From Belnapia sp. F-4-1 (lineage in GTDB: Bacteria > Pseudomonadota > Alphaproteobacteria > Acetobacterales > Acetobacteraceae), in contig NZ_KN676113.1 in NCBI RefSeq assembly GCF_000802185.1, positions 4,607,430 through 4,671,429 on the forward strand: a DNA stretch of 64,000 bases, given 5' to 3'. Position numbers and translations under genes: made by a program. A model generated the notes under the pieces. It was not told where the DNA came from. It made no database searches and was given only the letters and a program-made list of their open reading frames with translations. Position 1 is the stretch's first letter; every line of letters begins with the position of its first letter. Positions 53,201 to 64,000 of the stretch are shown one piece after another.

Positions 53201-53583
53201 GCCTGCCCGGGCTGGTGCTGATGCGGCAGCGGCCAGGCTCGGCCAAAGGCATCGTCTTCCTGACCGTGGAAGACGAGTTCGGCATCGGCAACCTTGTCGC
53301 CTATCCCGACATCGTCGCACGGGACAGGGCGGCGCTGGTCGCCGGCCGGCTGCTGGTGGCGGAGGGCCGGGTGGAGCGGGAGGCGGAGCGGGCCGAGGTG
53401 CCGATCGTCCACCTGGTCGTCCGCCGGCTGGTCGACCGGTCCGACCTGCTGGACGGGCTGATGAAGGCGGGAGATGCCGTTTGGGCGGAGCGCAATCTCG
53501 GCCATGCCGACGAGGTGCGCCGGCCGGAGCCTGATAATCATGGGCCAAAGGCACGGCTGCCGGGCAGCCGCGACTTCCGCTGA
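50281..53583 (+). CDS. dnaE2: Error-prone DNA polymerase III alpha subunit DnaE2
   Basis: A 1,100-residue translesion polymerase of the SOS mutasome. The N-terminal PHP domain begins [26 protein letters not shown]. The active-site [12 protein letters not shown] lies near residue 378 (Asp379, Asp381), and [30 protein letters not shown] is typical of the alpha subunit. The start at ATG 50281 overlaps the imuB stop (ATGA); an upstream frame is imuB in another phase. It is induced by DNA damage through the LexA box at 48046. The stop is 10 bases from the convergent ssb stop. Confidence 0.95.
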   Translation: [1100 protein letters not shown]

Positions 53584-53593
53584 GGAGACGCCG

Positions 53594-54139
53594 TCAGAAG
53601 GGGATGTCGTCGTCGAGGTCGCTCGCCCCACCCTTCGGCTTGTCCCAGCCACCACCCCCGCCGCCGCCGCCACCGCCGCGCGAGGCGCCGCCCCCACCCG
53701 AGCGCTCATAGCCGCCCGAGGAGCGGCCGCCGCCGCCGCCGTAGCCGCCGCCACCACCGCCCTCGCCCATCTCGCCGCCGGCGCCGCCGCGGCCGTCGAG
53801 CAGGGTCAGCTCGCCACGGAAGCGGCTGAGCACCACCTCGGTGACCTCGCGCTCGTTGCCGTCCTTGTCGGTGTACTTCCGGCTCTCCAGCTGGCCTTCC
53901 AGATAGACCTTGCTGCCCTTCTTCAGGTATTTCTCGGCAATCTCGCCCAACTTCTGATTAAAGATGGCAATCCGGTGCCACTGGGTCCGTTCCTTCCGTT
54001 CGCCCGAAGCGCGGTCAGCCCAGGACTCGCTGGTTGCGATGGAGAAACTCACCACCCGGTCGCCGGACTGCATGTTGCGGACCTCGGGGTCACGCCCCAG
54101 ATTGCCCACCAGAATTACCTTGTTGACGCTGCCGGCCAT
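53594..54139 (-). CDS. ssb: Single-stranded DNA-binding protein
   Basis: A 181-residue SSB. The OB fold (about 1-115) begins [24 protein letters not shown]. The linker is extremely glycine-rich, and the acidic tail DLDDDIPF recruits repair and replication partners. The ATG at 54139 (MAGSVNK) is the usual start; a longer frame reaches 54208 but would run toward the LexA box. It is divergent from uvrA with a shared LexA site, as in many proteobacteria. Confidence 0.95.
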   Translation of the reverse strand: MAGSVNKVILVGNLGRDPEVRNMQSGDRVVSFSIATSESWADRASGERKERTQWHRIAIFNQKLGEIAEKYLKKGSKVYLEGQLESRKYTDKDGNEREVTEVVLSRFRGELTLLDGRGGAGGEMGEGGGGGGYGGGGGRSSGGYERSGGGGASRGGGGGGGGGGWDKPKGGASDLDDDIPF

Positions 54140-54226
54140 GCCGTCCGAACCCTTGGAAGCTGAGAGGGAAGGACCATGCCTGCCGAATGCCCTTCCCGCC
54201 AGTCCCATATAATGTCATCACTGCCA

Positions 54227-54241
54227 GAACACAAGGCGAAC
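54227..54241. promoter_or_regulatory. LexA (SOS) box between ssb and uvrA
   Basis: GAACACAAGGCGAAC is a perfect GAAC-N7-GAAC (the reverse of GTTC-N7-GTTC), 33 bases before the uvrA ATG and 87 bases upstream of ssb. It predicts SOS control of uvrA and perhaps of ssb. Confidence 0.85.
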
Positions 54242-54274
54242 GTGGGCCGCGCGCCCCGTGGAGCACGACCCCGT

Positions 54275-57153
<2,879 letters not shown>

Positions 57154-57157
<4 letters not shown>

Positions 57158-57759
57158 CCCAGCAGCTTGCTTCGCTTCGCCCCCATCCCCCGCATGAACC
57201 GGTCGCGGATCTGCGGGGGATCGCGCTCCGTCTGCGTCACCGGCGGCTGATCATCCAGCTTCACTGCGATGAAGTGCGGCCCGTCTGTGGCGAGGCACTG
57301 ACCGACCAGCCGCTCGAAATCCGCTTCGTCCGCGGCCCAGGCGGCGCCGGCGAGGCCGCAACCCCGCGCGATGGCGGCGTAATCCGCCCGCGCTGCCGGC
57401 GTCTCTTGCCCGCCGGTGATCTGATAGACGCCGTTGTCCATCACCAAGATTGCCAGGTTCTTCGGCGCCAGCGTCGCCACCGTCGCTAGGCAGCCGAGCT
57501 GCATCAGCAGCGAGCCATCGCCCTCAACGGCGAAGACCTTGCGCTCCGGCTGCGCGAGCGCGACGCCCAGAGCGATGGGCACGGCCAGCCCCATGCTGCC
57601 CAGCATGTAGAAATTCTGCGCCCGGTGCCCGGCGGACCAAAGGTCGAAATTGGTGTTGCCGATGCCGCCGATGACAGCCTCCTCATGCTCCAGCCGGGCC
57701 ACCAGCCGCTGCATGAGGTCGAAGCGGTACATCCGCTTCGCGTTGTGCGCCACGATCAT
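57154..57759 (-). CDS. ThDP-dependent decarboxylase, beta (cofactor-binding) subunit, ComE/sulfopyruvate-type
   Basis: A 201-residue subunit of a split thiamine-diphosphate decarboxylase. The cofactor motif [36 protein letters not shown] (GDG about 24 residues before DN) binds ThDP and magnesium. [27 protein letters not shown] is typical of the sulfopyruvate/phosphonopyruvate branch. ATG 57759 overlaps the alpha gene by 4 bases. It needs the alpha subunit to be active. Substrate among 3-carbon sulfo- or phosphono-keto acids, or a different 2-keto acid, cannot be told. Confidence 0.8.
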
Positions 57760-58286
57760 GCTACCACCTGCCGCGCGGTTGGCTTGCCGCCGGTCAGCAG
57801 CGGCGAAAGGACTAGCGCCGCCGGCAGCTGCGTCAGATGCGCCTGCTGGATGGTGCGGTCCATGATGAACTCGCACTCGTCGAGCCGGGTGACGACGTGG
57901 TACTCCATCGCCAGCGCTTCCAGCGTCGGCCGCATCGTCCGCCACACCGCCGCCTGGCCCTGATTGAACTCACCCATTGTTCCCCGTTCGCTGATCATCA
58001 GCAACACCGGGATCTGGAAGGCGCAGGGCAGGCTCGCCAACACATTGGCGAGGGTAGCGAAGCCGCTGGTCTGCATCAACACCATGCCCCTGGTGCCCGC
58101 CATCCAGGCCCCGGCGACGATGCCGACCGCCTCTTCCTCACGCGCCACCGTGAAGGCGTGGAAGAAGGGGTCGGCATGGATGGCCGCGATCAGCGGCTTC
58201 AGCACGTTGTCCGGCACGTAGGGGATGAGGCGAACCTCATTCGCTTTAAGCACGTCGAGCGCGATCTGATGCCAAGCGCGGTCCAT
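57756..58286 (-). CDS. ThDP-dependent decarboxylase, alpha (PYR-domain) subunit, ComD/sulfopyruvate-type
   Basis: A 176-residue PYR-domain subunit. FTVAREEEAVGIVAGAWMAGTRGMVLMQTSGFATLANVLASL carries the catalytic Glu that activates ThDP and the QTSG substrate segment seen in sulfopyruvate and phosphonopyruvate decarboxylases. It lies 5 bases after the VOC gene and overlaps the beta gene. Together they form an alpha/beta enzyme; single-chain forms are more usual for phosphonopyruvate decarboxylase. Confidence 0.8.
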   Translation of the reverse strand: MDRAWHQIALDVLKANEVRLIPYVPDNVLKPLIAAIHADPFFHAFTVAREEEAVGIVAGAWMAGTRGMVLMQTSGFATLANVLASLPCAFQIPVLLMISERGTMGEFNQGQAAVWRTMRPTLEALAMEYHVVTRLDECEFIMDRTIQQAHLTQLPAALVLSPLLTGGKPTARQVVA

Positions 58287-58291
58287 GCGGC

Positions 58292-58687
58292 TCAGACCGT
58301 CTCGCTCGGCGGGTAGTTGAGCTCCACCGCCACACCATCCGGGTCGAACAGGAAGAGCTGGGTCTGCCGGTCGCGCGGGATCACCCGTTCCTCATGCTCG
58401 ACTCCTTGAGCGGCGAGCCGCGCCTTCATCTCGGCAAGGCCGGTGCAGGAGAAGGCGATGTGGTCCAGCAACCCCGTCGGGCCGACATTCCGGGGAATAT
58501 GCGCATCCCGCTCCCGCGGCCCGATGAGGTGGACGGTCGGCTCCCCGTCGCAATAGAGCCAGTAGCCCTCGAAGCCGAGCGGCGGCCGGTAGCCGATCTC
58601 GAGGCCGAGGACATTCACGTAGAAATCCTTCGTCCGCTCCAGGTCGGCGGGCCGGATGGTATAGTGGTTCAGCCCGTGCAGCGGCAT
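58292..58687 (-). CDS. VOC (glyoxalase/dioxygenase) superfamily protein
   Basis: A 131-residue metal-dependent protein: LHGLNHYTIRPADLERTKDFYVNVLGLEIGYRPP, LLDHIAFSCTGLAEMKARL and LFLFDPDGVAVELNYPPSE. The His in LNHYT, the His in LDHIA and the Glu in AVELNY are the usual metal ligands. It is first in a three-gene unit with the split decarboxylase and divergent from tetR. It may isomerise or cleave the same substrate. The exact reaction is unknown. Confidence 0.83.
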   Translation of the reverse strand: MPLHGLNHYTIRPADLERTKDFYVNVLGLEIGYRPPLGFEGYWLYCDGEPTVHLIGPRERDAHIPRNVGPTGLLDHIAFSCTGLAEMKARLAAQGVEHEERVIPRDRQTQLFLFDPDGVAVELNYPPSETV

Positions 58688-58712
58688 GACGCCCCTCCCT
58701 TGCCAGGCAGTC

Positions 58713-58724
58713 GGTCGTTCGACC
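58713..58724. promoter_or_regulatory. Short inverted repeat, possible TetR operator
   Basis: GGTCGTTCGACC has 5-base arms around TT, in the 96-base gap between the divergent VOC and tetR genes. This resembles many TetR sites but is short. Confidence 0.4.
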
Positions 58725-58783
58725 ATATCTCGGTACCCGCCGCCTTTCCTGTCAAGGCGCGCAGACAGGGCAAAGGGACCGCG

Positions 58784-59434
58784 TTGACCGAGAAGCTCAG
58801 GCCAGCCGAGGCCGCCTCCAGCGCCCGGGAGCGCATCCTTGACATGGCCCAAGCGCTCTTCGCCGAGCATGGCTATGCCGCCGCCTCCACCCGCGCCATC
58901 ACCCAGGCCGCAGGGGTGAACCTCGCCCAGCTCCACTACCATTTCGGCGCGAAACGGGAGTTGTTTAAAGCCGCCTATCGCCGCGGCGCCGAACAGGTGA
59001 CGGAGGCCCGCCGCCGCGCCCTTGCCGAGGCCCGTGCCGAGTTCGGCGAAATGCCAGTCCCGCTGGAGGCGCTGGTCCGCAGCTTCGTCACCCCCTTCAT
59101 GCTGAACGGCCAGACGCCGGAAGGCCGAGCCACCATGCGCATGCATGCGCGCCTCCATACCGAGCCGGACGATATCTCGAAGGAGGTGCTCAGCACCGTC
59201 TATGACGAGACCACCCTCGCCTATCTGGCCGAGTTCCAGCGCATCCTGCCAGACATTCCGCATGAGACGCTGTGCTGGCGCCTCTATTTCATGATGGGTG
59301 CCTATCGCTACACCCTGCTGCGAACGGGCCGGCTGGAGGCCATGTCCGGCGGCGCCTGCAACAGCGGAGACTTCGAGAGGGCCGTGGCGGAGATCCTGCC
59401 CTTCCTCTGCGCCGGGCTTTCCGCCCCGGCCTAG
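58784..59434 (+). CDS. TetR-family transcriptional regulator
   Basis: A 216-residue regulator. SARERILDMAQALFAEHGYAAASTRAITQAAGVNLAQLHYHFGAKRELFKAAY is the TetR helix-turn-helix, near residues 13-65. The C-terminal domain resembles the CerR/CecR-like type. The start is probably TTG 58784 with AAAGGG upstream; no ATG lies close to the conserved region, and earlier in-frame codons run antisense through the VOC gene. It probably represses the divergent VOC-decarboxylase unit. Confidence 0.82.
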   Translation: MTEKLRPAEAASSARERILDMAQALFAEHGYAAASTRAITQAAGVNLAQLHYHFGAKRELFKAAYRRGAEQVTEARRRALAEARAEFGEMPVPLEALVRSFVTPFMLNGQTPEGRATMRMHARLHTEPDDISKEVLSTVYDETTLAYLAEFQRILPDIPHETLCWRLYFMMGAYRYTLLRTGRLEAMSGGACNSGDFERAVAEILPFLCAGLSAPA

Positions 59435-59533
59435 AGCGAGGCCATTCGCACTGACGTACGAACCCCGCTCAAACTTGTTGTTTTAGCGAGCGGATCAACC
59501 AGATCAGATGATTCCATTTGGTCGGAGTTCGCC

Positions 59534-59536
<3 letters not shown>
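59432..59536. repeat. Palindromic intergenic element between tetR and mfd
   Basis: A relatively AT-rich 105-base block fills the convergent gap. Its ends are imperfect inverted copies (TAGAGCGA; TAGGGCGA read on the other strand) and supply both TAG stop codons. It contains a stem CCGCTC/GAGCGG (59465-59470, 59488-59493) and a second near-repeat ACCAGAT/ATTTGGT. It looks like a dispersed alphaproteobacterial intergenic repeat and probably also serves as a two-way terminator. Confidence 0.5.
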
Positions 59537-63030
<3,494 letters not shown>

Positions 63031-63034
<4 letters not shown>

Positions 63035-63405
63035 GGCCGACGCAGCGCCTCGGGCAGGCCGGCGCCGGGGCTGGCGCACTCGACGGCCATGCGGTCGAGC
63101 ATCGGCGTCCGGCACTCCTCCGGGATCGGCCGGCGTCCGGTCAACCAGTCCGACAGGTCCACATCCGGGTATTCCAGCACCGCCTCCAGCTCATCCAGCT
63201 CCGCCTCCGTGAAGCCGGCGACCAGCCGCTCGACGAAGGCGCCGATCATCAGGTCGGCTTCCTTGGTGCCGCGATGGCGGGCGCGGAAGAGCAGGCGCCG
63301 CCGCCTTGGGTCCAATGAGGGCGGATCGAGCTCGGTCGGTACGGAGGCGGAGGGATCGCTGGGCATGTCGCTGTCTGGCTTGGGGGCTGGCATATAGGGG
63401 GCCAT
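63031..63405 (-). CDS. sdhE: Succinate dehydrogenase flavinylation factor SdhE
   Basis: A protein of up to 124 residues in the SdhE/SDH5 family, which promotes FAD attachment to succinate dehydrogenase. The helical core contains RRRLLFRARHRGTKEADLMIGAFVERLVAGFTEAELDELEAVLEYPDVDLSDWLTGRRPIP, with the conserved RGxxE motif. The N-terminal start is uncertain (63405, 63393 or 63366), since the first 30 residues are low complexity. It lies between recG and mfd, the common alphaproteobacterial order. Confidence 0.92.
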
Positions 63406-63453
63406 GGGAATCCTGTCAGCCCGACGCGGCGGCCGCATTGGCGGTTCCGCGCG

Positions 63454-64000
63454 ATGAATCCGGAGCAAACCGAGCTTACCCCCCTCTTCGCGCCCCTGGG
63501 CAGCCTGCCCGGGGTGGGACCGATGATCGCCAAACGCATGGCGGAAGCAATCGGCGGCAGCCGGGTACTCGACCTCCTGTTCCACTTGCCGGAACGCTAC
63601 GCCACCCGCATCCGCATCGAGAGCCCGGCGGAGGCGCCGGCCGATGCCGAGGTCATCCTCCCCGCCCTGGTGGTCAGCCACCGCGCAGCCCGGTCCCGCA
63701 CCGGCCGTGGCTATGTGGAGATCCGGGCCGAAGCAGCCGGCAAGCCGATATTGATCCGTTTCATCAACGGAAGGCTCGAATGGCTGCGGCAGCTCCTGCC
63801 GGCGGGCACCGAGCGCCTCTTCGCCGGCAAGGTGAAGGCCGAGGCCGGCGCCTATTCCATGATCAATCCGTTGACCGCCACCGGCCCGGAAGGCCTGCCG
63901 GTGCTGGAGCCGGTCTGGCCGCTGGTCCAGGGGTTGCGCACGGGCCAGATCGTCAAGGCCATGGTCCCGGCACTGGGCCGCATCCCGCACTTGCCGGAAT
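63454..64000 (+). CDS. recG: ATP-dependent DNA helicase RecG (partial, 3' end beyond the window)
   Basis: The first 182 residues of RecG. LFAPLGSLPGVGPMIAKRMAEAIGGSRVLDLLFHLPERYATRI is the N-terminal wedge region with the helix-hairpin segment, followed by the OB-fold part. RecG remodels stalled replication forks. It is divergent from sdhE; the 48-base gap shows no obvious operator. Helicase motifs lie outside the window. Confidence 0.92.
   Translation, partial: MNPEQTELTPLFAPLGSLPGVGPMIAKRMAEAIGGSRVLDLLFHLPERYATRIRIESPAEAPADAEVILPALVVSHRAARSRTGRGYVEIRAEAAGKPILIRFINGRLEWLRQLLPAGTERLFAGKVKAEAGAYSMINPLTATGPEGLPVLEPVWPLVQGLRTGQIVKAMVPALGRIPHLPE

Overview
The window is about 64 kb of very GC-rich, tightly packed bacterial chromosome. 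Gene content and style suggest an alphaproteobacterium, most likely an acetic-acid-bacteria relative of the Roseomonas type (family Acetobacteraceae). The clues are LexA boxes of the alphaproteobacterial type (GTTC-N7-GTTC), an imuA-imuB-dnaE2 mutasome, many LIV-type and Bug/TctC-type solute-binding proteins, hydantoinase-type genes, and housekeeping genes (gyrA, coaD, uvrA, ssb, mfd, sdhE, recG). No rRNA, phage, insertion sequence or CRISPR array was seen. There is one tRNA (Lys, TTT). No stretch above about 250 bp lacks a gene.

Left part (1-11,300): a long minus-strand operon codes for a complete LIV-type ABC importer (livG, livH, livM, binding protein, livF). Interleaved are a long-chain acyl-CoA ligase, a phenylacetate-CoA-ligase-like protein, an acetate/medium-chain-type CoA ligase and an isovaleryl-CoA dehydrogenase cut by the window edge. 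It is divergent from a TetR regulator, with a perfect 20-bp palindrome between them. The logic is uptake of an organic acid, CoA activation, then oxidation.

Nicotinate-like region (11,282-18,077): an enamidase homologue and a 6-hydroxynicotinate-reductase homologue lie either side of a MarR regulator. Two matching inverted repeats sit in front of the two transcription units. The reductase gene overlaps a UPF0280 (ApbE-fold) gene. The enamidase gene is translationally coupled to a flippase-like membrane protein, a radical SAM protein and a DUF1185 protein, whose roles here are unexplained. This is the most unusual block.

Middle (18,052-29,070, minus strand): a second LIV importer with a fused LivH-LivM permease, a pimelate-type beta-oxidation set (PimF-, PimC- and PimD-like), a split chromate transporter and an XRE-cupin regulator. 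Divergent from the regulator (29,157-35,724) are hyuA, hyuB, an orphan family-5 binding protein and an FAD amine/amino-acid oxidase.

35,758-41,018: a flavin monooxygenase/glutathione transferase pair, a glycine-zipper lipoprotein, an orphan TctC-type binding protein, BenE, a small unknown protein and tRNA-Lys.

41,080-64,000: two tandem cyclophilins, coaD and gyrA (with a strikingly folded leader), a dimethylformamidase-like large subunit, the SOS mutasome operon, ssb and uvrA diverging around a LexA box, a two-subunit ThDP decarboxylase with a VOC protein and TetR regulator, then mfd-sdhE and the start of recG. A short copy of the ssb 3' end lies on the far side of the mutasome operon.

All coordinates, motif positions and base-match counts were read by eye. 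Family names rest on recognised motifs and remembered sequences, not on database searches.
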